A stretch of DNA of 64,000 bases from DASRAJ01 sp035638255 (GTDB lineage: Bacteria; Bacteroidota; Bacteroidia; Chitinophagales; UBA10324): NCBI GenBank assembly GCA_035638255.1, contig DASRAJ010000063.1, positions 1 through 64,000 of the forward strand, in the 5' to 3' direction. The notes beneath the pieces were generated by a model. That model was not told the origin of the DNA, made no database searches, and saw nothing but the letters and a program-made list of their open reading frames with translations. The stretch's first letter is position 1; each line of letters begins with the position of its first letter. Shown in pieces: positions 29,456 to 37,550 of the stretch. The position numbers were made by a program, and so were the translations under genes.

Positions 29456-30253
29456 TTATTTCGCAAGAATAGCAACAACCCGCTTAGTAAGATACTTATT
29501 AAAGAAAGGAATGTATTTGAATAACCGGACATTGAAGATCACGTGGAAATCAAATTTTACAACCTTAAAATTCAATTGCCTGAACATTTCTTTCGCCTCT
29601 TTAATCGTGATCCGGTTTAACTCCAGGAAATGCTCAACATAAGACAGCTTGCCAATGATCGGTGCTTTGGTATTTAAGCGATTCATGACATTCACCAGAG
29701 TTTCTGTAGAAAAAAATACCTGGCACCAGGGAATGTAAATGAAATCATAAAGATGCGATGCATCAAAGCTGGTCCACGGTGGAAACTCAAGGCATATTTT
29801 ACCATCCGGTTTTATCACGCGCTTACATTCTTCCAAAGCACTTATTAAAAGCGGCCTGCTGATGTGTTCGACTACATCATTCAGAAATATCAGGTCGAAG
29901 GAGTTCGATTCAAAAGGCAATTGCGAAAGACTTCCAACTACAAACTCAACATTCATTGCTTTTCTTTTTGCCGCAAATTCTTTTGCCAGTTTAAGCCGGG
30001 TTTCATCAATGTCAATACCGGTAATTGATTTGCACCCCTGCTCTGAATAAAAAACCGTCTTGCCACCCGGACCGCAACCTGCATCCAAAATAATTTTGTC
30101 TTTTAAATCAACCAGTCCCTCATAAAGTTTAAGACTGTATTTTGCCCATTCGTACTGAGCTTCCGAGTAAGATTGAGGAGACTCTCTTCCGGCGACTTTT
30201 CTTGCAGGAAAGAAGCGATTTAAAAACAAGCAGAGGTCTTCACTGAACTTCAT
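29456..30253 (-). CDS. Class I SAM-dependent methyltransferase
   Basis: 265 residues with motif I ILDAGCGPGG (near 60), the acidic loop GIDIDE, motif FDLIFLNDVVEHIS and a post-motif KPDGKICLEFPPW, as in UbiE/Methyltransf_11 enzymes. Within a glycan cluster it probably methylates a sugar or a lipid-linked glycan, but the substrate is not readable from sequence. It is separated by 31 bp from the GT4 gene upstream and is probably co-transcribed with it. Confidence 0.82.
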   Translation of the reverse strand: MKFSEDLCLFLNRFFPARKVAGRESPQSYSEAQYEWAKYSLKLYEGLVDLKDKIILDAGCGPGGKTVFYSEQGCKSITGIDIDETRLKLAKEFAAKRKAMNVEFVVGSLSQLPFESNSFDLIFLNDVVEHISRPLLISALEECKRVIKPDGKICLEFPPWTSFDASHLYDFIYIPWCQVFFSTETLVNVMNRLNTKAPIIGKLSYVEHFLELNRITIKEAKEMFRQLNFKVVKFDFHVIFNVRLFKYIPFFNKYLTKRVVAILAK

Positions 30254-30284
30254 TGATTTGTTTGAATTTAACTTATGTAAGTTT

Positions 30285-31700
30285 TCACTTCACGATTCCG
30301 TTCAGCAGGTCCGCAATTTTACCTGCGATCTTTTTTCTTGAATACTGCTCCACTCCTTTTGCATCCACTTTCAAATTTCCTTCCTTCCAGAGCGCAAACA
30401 TTTTTGAAATCTCATTCTTGATTTTTGTTTTGTCATCGATGCCGCACACAACACCTGCCTTTGCCTCACGAACAATTCGCGCAGAGTCTCCATCCTCTGT
30501 GCCAACTATTAAAATTGGCCTTCTCGCAGCGAGGTATTCAAATAATTTTCCCGGCACTATGCCGAGCGCATTGGGCGTATTGTTGATTGGAAGGTAAAGT
30601 ACCGATGCTCTTCGCTGATAGGCACCGACTTCATTGTGCGGCAGGTAATCAATGCGCTGAAGATTTTGTGTGAGTTGATTCTTCTCGATGAGCTGATAAA
30701 CTGAAAAATCATTTTTACCGATAAGCTGAATCACCAGCTTCTCTCGAAATTCTTTTTGCTCTTCACACAATTCTTTCAAGGCCTCCCATAATGAAGAATG
30801 ATTTCTGTCTTTGTTCAGCGAACCAACGTGTGCTATCACGAATTTTTGTGATGTCATGCTGAGCGGAGTCGAAGCATACGCGCTCGCAAACCCTTCGACT
30901 TCGCTCAGGGTGACAGGGCTCTTCGACATTTCCGAATTTCCCAATTGACCCGTCCCGCTTGCCCCGATTTTTTCGGGGGTCTTTTCGGGAAAATCCTCCT
31001 CATCAAACCCATTAGTCACCACTTCAATTTTTCTTCCGCTCAACTTTTGAAAGTCTTCCGCCCAATGCCAGCTCACGGTATCAATTGCATCCGCACTCAT
31101 GAGAACTTGCTTCTCCATGTGCTTGTGTTTTGCATCTGCCCACCGGGTAAGCATGAGCTGATCATAGAAATCAATGTTCGTCCAAGGATCCCGGAAATCG
31201 GCGAGCCAGGGAATATTCAGTTTCCTTTTGACACCCAGGGCAATCATGTGTGTCGTGTGCGGTGGACCACTGCTGATCATCGCATCCACCGGATTTTTCT
31301 TTAACTCATCCACGAAAAATTTTACAGAAGGTTTTATCCAGAAGCATCGCGCATCGGGAATAAAAAAGTTACCCCGAATCCAGATGGAAAGTTTTTGAGT
31401 GGGAGAAATTTTTTTGTTTTCAGAAATGAAACCCGAGTAAACTGTCTCTTCTTTTTTCTGACCGGTAAATTTCTTGTACCACTCATACGGTTCCCAAATT
31501 TTGTGGCGATAAATTTTTATTCCCTCCGGAATATCCTTCTCAAGCGTGGGATCAAGAATAGGGTATGCTGCACCCTCCGCCGTGTACACTACTGGCTCCC
31601 ATCCGAACTCTCGCATGTACTTTACGAATTTGAGTACGCGCTGCACTCCGGCACCACCGCTTGGGGGAAAATAGTATGTGATGATGAGCACCCTCTTCAT
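30285..31700 (-). CDS. GT4-like glycosyltransferase with in-frame palindromic insert
   Basis: 471 residues. N-terminal acceptor domain (YYFPPSGGAGVQRVLKFVKYM) and C-terminal GT-B donor domain (FVIAHVGSLNKDRNHSS, GKLFEYLAARRPILIVG, DGDSARIV). Residues of about 240-285 are foreign to the family: a low-complexity piece followed by VTLSEVEGFASAYASTPLSM at 263-282, encoded by an imperfect inverted repeat. The frame stays open, so the gene may still be functional with an extra surface loop between the two Rossmann domains. It heads a probable operon with the methyltransferase at 29456-30253. Donor and acceptor sugars are unknown. Confidence 0.82.
   Translation of the reverse strand: MKRVLIITYYFPPSGGAGVQRVLKFVKYMREFGWEPVVYTAEGAAYPILDPTLEKDIPEGIKIYRHKIWEPYEWYKKFTGQKKEETVYSGFISENKKISPTQKLSIWIRGNFFIPDARCFWIKPSVKFFVDELKKNPVDAMISSGPPHTTHMIALGVKRKLNIPWLADFRDPWTNIDFYDQLMLTRWADAKHKHMEKQVLMSADAIDTVSWHWAEDFQKLSGRKIEVVTNGFDEEDFPEKTPEKIGASGTGQLGNSEMSKSPVTLSEVEGFASAYASTPLSMTSQKFVIAHVGSLNKDRNHSSLWEALKELCEEQKEFREKLVIQLIGKNDFSVYQLIEKNQLTQNLQRIDYLPHNEVGAYQRRASVLYLPINNTPNALGIVPGKLFEYLAARRPILIVGTEDGDSARIVREAKAGVVCGIDDKTKIKNEISKMFALWKEGNLKVDAKGVEQYSRKKIAGKIADLLNGIVK
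30853..30914. repeat. Palindromic repeat element inserted within a coding sequence
   Basis: Left arm at 30853-30874 (begins gtcatgctgagcgg) and right arm at 30891-30914 (ends cgctcagggtgac) pair at about 19 of 24 positions around a 16-base centre. Its length allows read-through of the host glycosyltransferase gene. Just beside it (30950-30985) lies another small inverted repeat (ccccga/tcgggg). Termini GTCA...TGAC are shared with the intergenic palindrome at 57941-58007. Confidence 0.75.
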
Positions 31701-31732
31701 TTCGGATTTTCGATTGCGGATTTACTTCGCGG

Positions 31733-31793
31733 CAAAAGTAGAACTCCGCTTTTGCTATTCTGCGGGATTCAATGAATGAATTCAATACTTTTG
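31733..31793. promoter_or_regulatory. Possible divergent promoter pair
   Basis: Two identical -7-like boxes TACTTTTG face away from each other: minus strand at 31733-31740 (towards the GT4 gene) and plus strand at 31786-31793 (towards the epimerase gene). No convincing -33 element is seen for either, so confidence is low. Confidence 0.35.
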
Positions 31794-31958
31794 TTTTCGC
31801 ATGAAGAATTTGAATTACCAGAAATCAAAATTGAAGGAATAGTATTCCCGAGAACAAAATCGAAAGATTAGTGCACCTCTTTCAAGGAAATTGCAAGATG
31901 GATATAAACAGGAGAGGAAAGAAGCTCTCCAGGTTTGTAAAGATTTTGAAAATTGGGA

Positions 31959-33098
31959 ATGAGTCACATTTTTCAAAAATTAGAAATCAAAAATCCGAAA
32001 TTGAAGAAAATCCTCACCGTCATCGGCACACGGCCGAATTACATTAAGGTCACGCAATTCGAAAAAGAATTTGCGAAGCATCCTGATCTCTTCGAGCATC
32101 GCCTGCTGCACACCGGGCAGCATTTCGACAAGGTGATGAAGGATATTTTCTTTGAACAACTGCAACTGAAGAAAATTGATTACGCGCTTGATGTCACACA
32201 CGGAACGCCCGGGACACAGATCGGTGAAATAATTCTGAAGATGGATGAGGTGTTAAGGAAATGGCAACCCGATTTGGTGATCGTTGTGGGCGATGTGAAT
32301 TCCACTCTTGCTGCTTCGCTTGCGGCGAACAAGGCAAACATCAAACTCGCCCATGTTGAAAGCGGCCTGCGCAGTTTTGATCTGCAGATGCCTGAAGAAT
32401 ACAACCGTACGATCACAGATTTTCTCGCCGATATTTTGTTTGTGACCGAGAAAAACGGTGAGAAAAATTTATTGCGAGAAGGAAAAAAACCGGACCAGAT
32501 CTTCTTTGTGGGCAACACCATGATTGATACGCTCCTCGCTTTCGATTCTCAATTTGATTCCTGGCCGATCATGAAATCACTCGACGTGAATGAAGGCGAA
32601 TACGTATTGATGACGATGCACCGTCCATCGAATGTGGACGATGAACAGCAGTTGAAAAAAGTTTGGGAAGTCATTCAGCTCATTGCAGAAAAATTCAAAG
32701 TAGTGTTTCCCATTCACCCGCGCACGAGAAAAAATATTTCGAAATTCAATCTTGAGCAGAAATTTTCTTCCATAAAAAATCTCATGCTGACCGGTCCCCA
32801 CGATTATTTTTCATTCCAGAAACTTATCAAGCACGCTTCATTTGTGCTTACAGATAGCGGCGGCATCCAGGAAGAAACAACCTTCAGAAAGGTGCCGTGT
32901 CTCACACTCCGTGAAAACACGGAGCGCCCAAGCACAGTTGAACTCGGAACGAATGAACTCATCCCGTTTGATCTCTCCGTCATCGGTGAAAAAATTTCTT
33001 CGATTGAGAATGGAACTTTTAAAAAAGGAGCAATTCCTCCCATGTGGGATGGGCATGCGACGGAAAGAATTGTAGAGGTGCTGAAAGAAGTTTTGTGA
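31959..33098 (+). CDS. wecB: UDP-N-acetylglucosamine 2-epimerase, non-hydrolysing
   Basis: The frame opens at a TTG (31953), but the ATG at 31959 is the more likely start, giving 379 residues. Family signatures: ILTVIGTRPNYIK, HTGQHFDKVM, VVGDVNSTLAASLAA, HVESGLRSFD, MPEEYNRTITD, LTDSGGIQEE and the C-terminal GTNELIP. It converts UDP-GlcNAc to UDP-ManNAc in the cytoplasm. The first dozen residues before KKILTVIG are encoded by a word-like AT-rich tract and may be an added extension. It is the only plus-strand gene in the glycan cluster. With the WecF-like operon it points to a ManNAc-containing glycan. Confidence 0.92.
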   Translation: MSHIFQKLEIKNPKLKKILTVIGTRPNYIKVTQFEKEFAKHPDLFEHRLLHTGQHFDKVMKDIFFEQLQLKKIDYALDVTHGTPGTQIGEIILKMDEVLRKWQPDLVIVVGDVNSTLAASLAANKANIKLAHVESGLRSFDLQMPEEYNRTITDFLADILFVTEKNGEKNLLREGKKPDQIFFVGNTMIDTLLAFDSQFDSWPIMKSLDVNEGEYVLMTMHRPSNVDDEQQLKKVWEVIQLIAEKFKVVFPIHPRTRKNISKFNLEQKFSSIKNLMLTGPHDYFSFQKLIKHASFVLTDSGGIQEETTFRKVPCLTLRENTERPSTVELGTNELIPFDLSVIGEKISSIENGTFKKGAIPPMWDGHATERIVEVLKEVL

Positions 33099-33126
33099 GT
33101 AATTTGATTCTGCATTTACAACAGGA

Positions 33127-33855
33127 TCACTTCACCTTGAATGCCACCTGGTAAAAATTATTTACCGCGCCGAGCAACTCGAATCTCATATAAAAGCTTT
33201 CGATGAAAATTTTAAAAGCGAAAAACTCATGATTGGGGACATTGAACTCATCGAAGAAAATAATGTCGTCTTTTTTGAGATGTTTTGCGAGCGTAGTGAG
33301 AACAAAAAGTGTAGAGGAAAACAGGTCTGCGTCCATGTGAATTACGCGACGATTATGGTCAATATCATGAGTGGCGAGAAAGTTGAACAGCGTTTCCTGA
33401 AATAACCCTTTCACAAATTCATGACGCGAATCATCAACATCGGGTAACAAAGCTGACATATCTCCTTTACCATAAGTACCCCACGCTTCAGGCAGTCCTT
33501 CAAAGGTGTCGAAGCCATAAAACTTCGAGGAGGAACTTTTATTTGCGTTCATCCACCACTTGAAAGATGCGCCTCCAAAAACGCCGAATTCTAAATAGTC
33601 AATTGATTCAAGTTCCAGTTTTTCTTTTTGAAGAACATAGTTGTAAAGTTCATACCGCTTGTTATGATTCCTGAAGGGCGTGTAAAAGTCATTGAGGATT
33701 TCTGATTTCGGCTGCATTGAAACCCACCTGGTGAGTCGAAACGTGTTCGCAACAAAAAGCAGCGGGGAGCTTAAAAAATTCAGAAACAATCCCGGTCGCA
33801 GAAAGAGTATAAGCCCTTTCAAAAATGCTATGGTCCTTAGTTTGAATTGTCGCAT
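33127..33855 (-). CDS. TylF/MycF-like SAM-dependent methyltransferase
   Basis: 242 residues. SAM motif YLEFGVFGGASFKWW, FYGFDTFEGLPE, the metal-binding-like DADLFSSTLFVL, and DDIIFFDEFNVPNHE are typical of the macrocin O-methyltransferase (TylF) family, which methylates sugar hydroxyls. It lies 27 bp downstream of the YfhO gene on the same strand, so the two are likely co-transcribed. Its context in a glycan cluster supports sugar O-methylation; the actual acceptor is unknown. Confidence 0.8.
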   Translation of the reverse strand: MRQFKLRTIAFLKGLILFLRPGLFLNFLSSPLLFVANTFRLTRWVSMQPKSEILNDFYTPFRNHNKRYELYNYVLQKEKLELESIDYLEFGVFGGASFKWWMNANKSSSSKFYGFDTFEGLPEAWGTYGKGDMSALLPDVDDSRHEFVKGLFQETLFNFLATHDIDHNRRVIHMDADLFSSTLFVLTTLAKHLKKDDIIFFDEFNVPNHEFFAFKIFIESFYMRFELLGAVNNFYQVAFKVK

Positions 33856-33882
33856 TGCTATTGCTTCAGAATGATCAATAGC

Positions 33883-36396
33883 TCACAAGGTTTTTTTTCT
33901 CCGATTGAAAATTTCCAATCCTACAACTCCAAGCAGTAACAACACCAAAATTCCTGAGCTCGCATACGCTACCTTCTCTCCCATGAAATACGACTGCGGC
34001 TCAAATTTGAATTCAATCGTGTGATCACCCGCAGGCACACGCATGCCCCGAAGGATGTAATTGCATCTGAAATGATCTGCTTTTTTTCCGTCAATCAATA
34101 CATCCCATCCGGGCTGATAATAAATTTCAGAAAAGACCACCACATTTTCTTTCGAGGATTTCGACTTGTATACTAAATCATTCGGTTCATAACTTTCGAG
34201 GGTGATGGATGCAGTAGAGTCACGCGATGCCGTCAGACCATTAATCTGGGCGGAGAAACGCTTATCAATAATCACACTAGTGGAAGGATTGAAAGTATTG
34301 AGTGCCGCCATTTCTTCATCAGCGCTATTCACCATGCGAATGGATTCTACAAACCATGCATTGCTCATTGCCTGTGGATTGGGAGCTACTTGTTCGCCTT
34401 GTTGCTTATTGGACACAATAATGTATTTGGTATTGAGCATGTCCACCACAGACTTGTTAAAAGGATATGGTGAATGCCTTGTTGAATCATTTGATAGCTG
34501 GTGTTCGATGATCTCCTGGTAGCGGCGCAACTTCGCAGCATGATATCCGCCGACTGATTTATGGAAGTATGAGGTTTTGGCATCGTTGAATGTATTCGCA
34601 GCGAGATTGAGCACGCGATAGTCTTTTGACTGATCCTTGGAAATCAAATCATCTACCTGAGATGGTAAGTAGTATTGATCGTAATCGCTCTTATTCACAA
34701 AGGCATCGCTGTTTAAATATCTTTCGCCAACGAAAAATAAATCGGCAAACATCAGTACGATTATTCCGCCGAGGAAAATATTCTGCTTCACACGATCAGT
34801 TACATACATCCATATTAAACCCGCAGCAACCAAAATAAAAGCGAGAGAGCGGAATGAATCCATACGAAGCAAAGATTTTCTGTCAGCAATGATCGCATCG
34901 AGGACCGGCTGTTGTGAGGCAAGCTGTGCATCACTTGCTCCTTTGAAACTCACGAACAGGGAACCGAACAATGCAAACAACAAACACACTCCCCCTGTGA
35001 TGAACAAGCTGTATTTCAGTTTGGTGATCAATTCCTTTTTGTCATACTCATGATTTAAAATTTTATTCAGAAGAAGAATGCCGAGCAGCGGAAATGCAAA
35101 CTGCACCAGCACGAGTATCATATATACCGTGCGAAATTTATTGTAACCGGGAAAATGATAAAAGAAGATATCGGAGAACCATTGAAAATTTCTCCCCCAT
35201 GCAAGAAAGATGGCAAGAACAGAAATGGAAAGCAGCCACCAGCGTGTCCGGTCTTTCACCATCATTAACCCGAATACAAACAAAAAACATACGATGGCAC
35301 CGGCATACACCGGCCCGCCCGTAAATGGCTGATCACCGAAATACATGGGTGCACGGCTCAAATACTGTTTCTTTTGTGCCGGAGACGCCTGATACTGATC
35401 GAGTAATTTTCCAAGGTTGGAATTCTCACTCAGCTTTGCATCAGATGCACCGCCATAAAAATTCGGAATGAGGAGCGTGAATGTTTCCATCTTTCCGTAA
35501 CTCCATTGAAAAGCATAGTCATGATCAAGACCGCCGCTCGATTGCTTGTTCGAGGTAAGTTCTGAAGGACCACGAATGGTGGAAGGAACATAGGAATATG
35601 TTGACCAAAGCAAAGAAAGGTTCGTAAGCACCGAAAAAATTGCCGCAGCCACTCCTACTCCCCCGATAATGAAAAGATTTTTCAGGTTCTTTTCACGAAA
35701 AGCATAGACCGCTTCTACAATTCCATATACCACCATCAGCAGCATAAGATAAAAGGTGATTTGCAAATGATTCGCAGCGACCTGCAGTGACAGCCCAATT
35801 GCGGTGAGAATTATTCCCCTCCAATAATTTTTACTGCGAAGAAGTATTATTCCCGCAACAAATAATGGAATCAACGCTATGGCGTGCTCTTTTGAATTGT
35901 GTCCTGCTACAAGACTAAAGAGATTATATGTACCGAGAGAGTAAGCAATGCCACCTGCTATGGCAAGCCAAGGTGAAACACCCATTACAATGAGCAGAAT
36001 GTAAAAACAGATCATGGCCTGGAAAGGCAACTGAGAGGGATGCGGGAATCCAAGAGAAAGAATTTTATCAATATACAGAAGAAGGTTGCCATGATAGAAT
36101 ACAGAAATCTGGAATGCCGGCATTCCACCAAACATGGAGTTTGTCCAAAGCGCCTCGTGTCCATGCGTCTTTTCGCGATAGTCAACAAGCTCTTTACTCA
36201 TCCCCTTTCCCTGCAGAATATCTCCCTGCTCGATCACTTTATTATCGAGAATCATCGGGGAGAAGTAAGCGATAGTGATTACTGCAAAGACAACAACAGC
36301 GATGATGTGTGGTAATAACTTTTGCAAGAGTGAATTGTTCGGGGAAGAAATTTTTTCAGGAGCGGCAACCTTCTTCTGTTTTTCTTTTTCTTTCAT
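33883..36396 (-). CDS. YfhO family large membrane protein
   Basis: 837 residues with about a dozen membrane segments in the first 550 residues, a conserved early loop (ILQGKGMSKELVDYREKT, LWTNSMFGGMPAFQ), and a soluble C-terminal domain (YRVLNLAANTFNDAKTSYFHKSVGGYHAAKLRRY in part, YQPGWDVLIDGK). YfhO proteins belong to the GT-C-like superfamily and have been linked to glycosylation of lipoteichoic acid in Firmicutes; in Bacteroidota the substrate is not established. It begins at ATG 36394-36396 after a charged KEKEKQKK leader and is followed by the TylF-like methyltransferase. Confidence 0.85.
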   Translation of the reverse strand: MKEKEKQKKVAAPEKISSPNNSLLQKLLPHIIAVVVFAVITIAYFSPMILDNKVIEQGDILQGKGMSKELVDYREKTHGHEALWTNSMFGGMPAFQISVFYHGNLLLYIDKILSLGFPHPSQLPFQAMICFYILLIVMGVSPWLAIAGGIAYSLGTYNLFSLVAGHNSKEHAIALIPLFVAGIILLRSKNYWRGIILTAIGLSLQVAANHLQITFYLMLLMVVYGIVEAVYAFREKNLKNLFIIGGVGVAAAIFSVLTNLSLLWSTYSYVPSTIRGPSELTSNKQSSGGLDHDYAFQWSYGKMETFTLLIPNFYGGASDAKLSENSNLGKLLDQYQASPAQKKQYLSRAPMYFGDQPFTGGPVYAGAIVCFLFVFGLMMVKDRTRWWLLSISVLAIFLAWGRNFQWFSDIFFYHFPGYNKFRTVYMILVLVQFAFPLLGILLLNKILNHEYDKKELITKLKYSLFITGGVCLLFALFGSLFVSFKGASDAQLASQQPVLDAIIADRKSLLRMDSFRSLAFILVAAGLIWMYVTDRVKQNIFLGGIIVLMFADLFFVGERYLNSDAFVNKSDYDQYYLPSQVDDLISKDQSKDYRVLNLAANTFNDAKTSYFHKSVGGYHAAKLRRYQEIIEHQLSNDSTRHSPYPFNKSVVDMLNTKYIIVSNKQQGEQVAPNPQAMSNAWFVESIRMVNSADEEMAALNTFNPSTSVIIDKRFSAQINGLTASRDSTASITLESYEPNDLVYKSKSSKENVVVFSEIYYQPGWDVLIDGKKADHFRCNYILRGMRVPAGDHTIEFKFEPQSYFMGEKVAYASSGILVLLLLGVVGLEIFNRRKKTL

Positions 36397-36438
36397 GATG
36401 GAAAAAATGTAGCGGCTAAAAGTAGTAAATGGAACGGC

Positions 36439-36519
36439 TAAATGGCTGAATGGCTTTATGGCTGAATGGTCAAATGGCTTTTACGGCAGACGGTGACCAT
36501 TTAACCATTCAGCCATTTA
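36439..36519. repeat. Inverted word-repeat tract between divergent genes
   Basis: A 15-base arm at 36439-36453 (taaatggctgaatgg) has its exact reverse complement at 36505-36519. The arms and loop are built from repeated variants of the word atggctga/accattta. It fills most of the 176-bp gap between the YfhO and dehydrogenase genes. Confidence 0.75.
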
Positions 36520-36547
36520 ACCATTAAACAATGTAACCATCAAAAAT

Positions 36548-36555
36548 TAGCTTTG
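36548..36555 (+). promoter_or_regulatory. -7-like promoter box of the dehydrogenase gene
   Basis: TAGCTTTG matches TAnnTTTG 17 bases before the ATG. A matching TTG -33 is not visible at the expected distance, so this is tentative. Confidence 0.35.
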
Positions 36556-36572
36556 CCGTCTTCCCCTTAATC

Positions 36573-37508
36573 ATGAACAACGAAACCATTCTCATCATTG
36601 GCGCCTGCGGACAAATTGGTTCTGAACTCACTCTTGCATTGCGAAAAACTTATTCAAACGTTATCGCCGCTGATCTCAATGAACCCAAGCTCGCCGAAAT
36701 AAAAGAAAGCGGAACATTCCAGAGGCTCGATGTATTAAACAGGCCGGCCCTGGTTGATTGCATCAAGAGAAACAAGGTCACGCAGATTTATCATCTCGCG
36801 GCAATTCTCTCGGCCACCGGGGAAAAAAATCCTGAGCTTGCCTGGCGGGTAAACATGAAGGGCTTGCGCAACGTACTTGATGCTTGTGTTGAGAATGATG
36901 TGAAGAAATTATTCTGGCCATCAACGATTGCAGTGTTTGGTCCTACAACACCACGACAAAATACACCGCAGTGGACGGTAATGGAGCCAAACACCATCTA
37001 TGGCATCAGCAAGCAGGCAGGTGAGCGCTGGTGCGATTATTATTTTCAGAAAAAAAATCTCGATGTGCGAAGTGTTCGCTATCCGGGTTTGATCAGTTAC
37101 AAAACTCCCGGCGGCGGTGGCACCACTGACTATGCGATTGACATTTATTTCGAAGCAAAGAAGAACAAACACTTCACTTGTTTTCTCTCTGAAGAAACCC
37201 GGTTGCCGATGATGTACATGCCCGATGCTATTCGTGCCACGATTGAATTGATGGAGGCACCTTCTGAAAAAATTAAAGTGCGATCCTCCTACAACATCGC
37301 TGCAATTTCATTCACACCAAAAGAGCAAGCCGCTTCCATTCAAAAAATAATCCCAGATTTCAGAATTGATTATGTACCCGACTTTCGACAGAAGATTGCC
37401 GAGAGTTGGCCGGAGAGTATTGAGGATGCCGTTGCAAGAAATGATTGGGGATGGAAACCGCAGTTTGATCTTGATTCCATGACAAAGGATATGCTTGCAA
37501 ATATTTGA
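36573..37508 (+). CDS. NAD-dependent epimerase/dehydratase family, likely SDR-type L-threonine 3-dehydrogenase
   Basis: 311 residues, an extended short-chain dehydrogenase. NAD-binding GACGQIGSEL at 10-19, acidic D35 after the second strand, and catalytic S117, Y143 and K147 (YGISK). The stretch YPGLISYKTPGGGGTTDYA and the NPELAWRVNMKGLRN region match the UDP-galactose-4-epimerase-like threonine dehydrogenases found in Bacteroidota, which oxidise L-threonine to 2-amino-3-ketobutyrate. A sugar-nucleotide epimerase role is the alternative given the neighbouring glycan genes, but the motif pattern favours threonine catabolism. Cytoplasmic, single gene, convergent with the next. Confidence 0.82.
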   Translation: MNNETILIIGACGQIGSELTLALRKTYSNVIAADLNEPKLAEIKESGTFQRLDVLNRPALVDCIKRNKVTQIYHLAAILSATGEKNPELAWRVNMKGLRNVLDACVENDVKKLFWPSTIAVFGPTTPRQNTPQWTVMEPNTIYGISKQAGERWCDYYFQKKNLDVRSVRYPGLISYKTPGGGGTTDYAIDIYFEAKKNKHFTCFLSEETRLPMMYMPDAIRATIELMEAPSEKIKVRSSYNIAAISFTPKEQAASIQKIIPDFRIDYVPDFRQKIAESWPESIEDAVARNDWGWKPQFDLDSMTKDMLANI

Positions 37509-37550
37509 AGTGAAAATGCCGGTACTTACTTGATTCCTTAAAATTCACCT

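Noticed and set aside
36573..37508. Sugar-nucleotide epimerase belonging to the glycan cluster
   Set aside because: The motif pattern (TPGGGGTTDYA, WRVNMKGLRN) fits SDR-type threonine dehydrogenases better, and the gene is divergent from the cluster.
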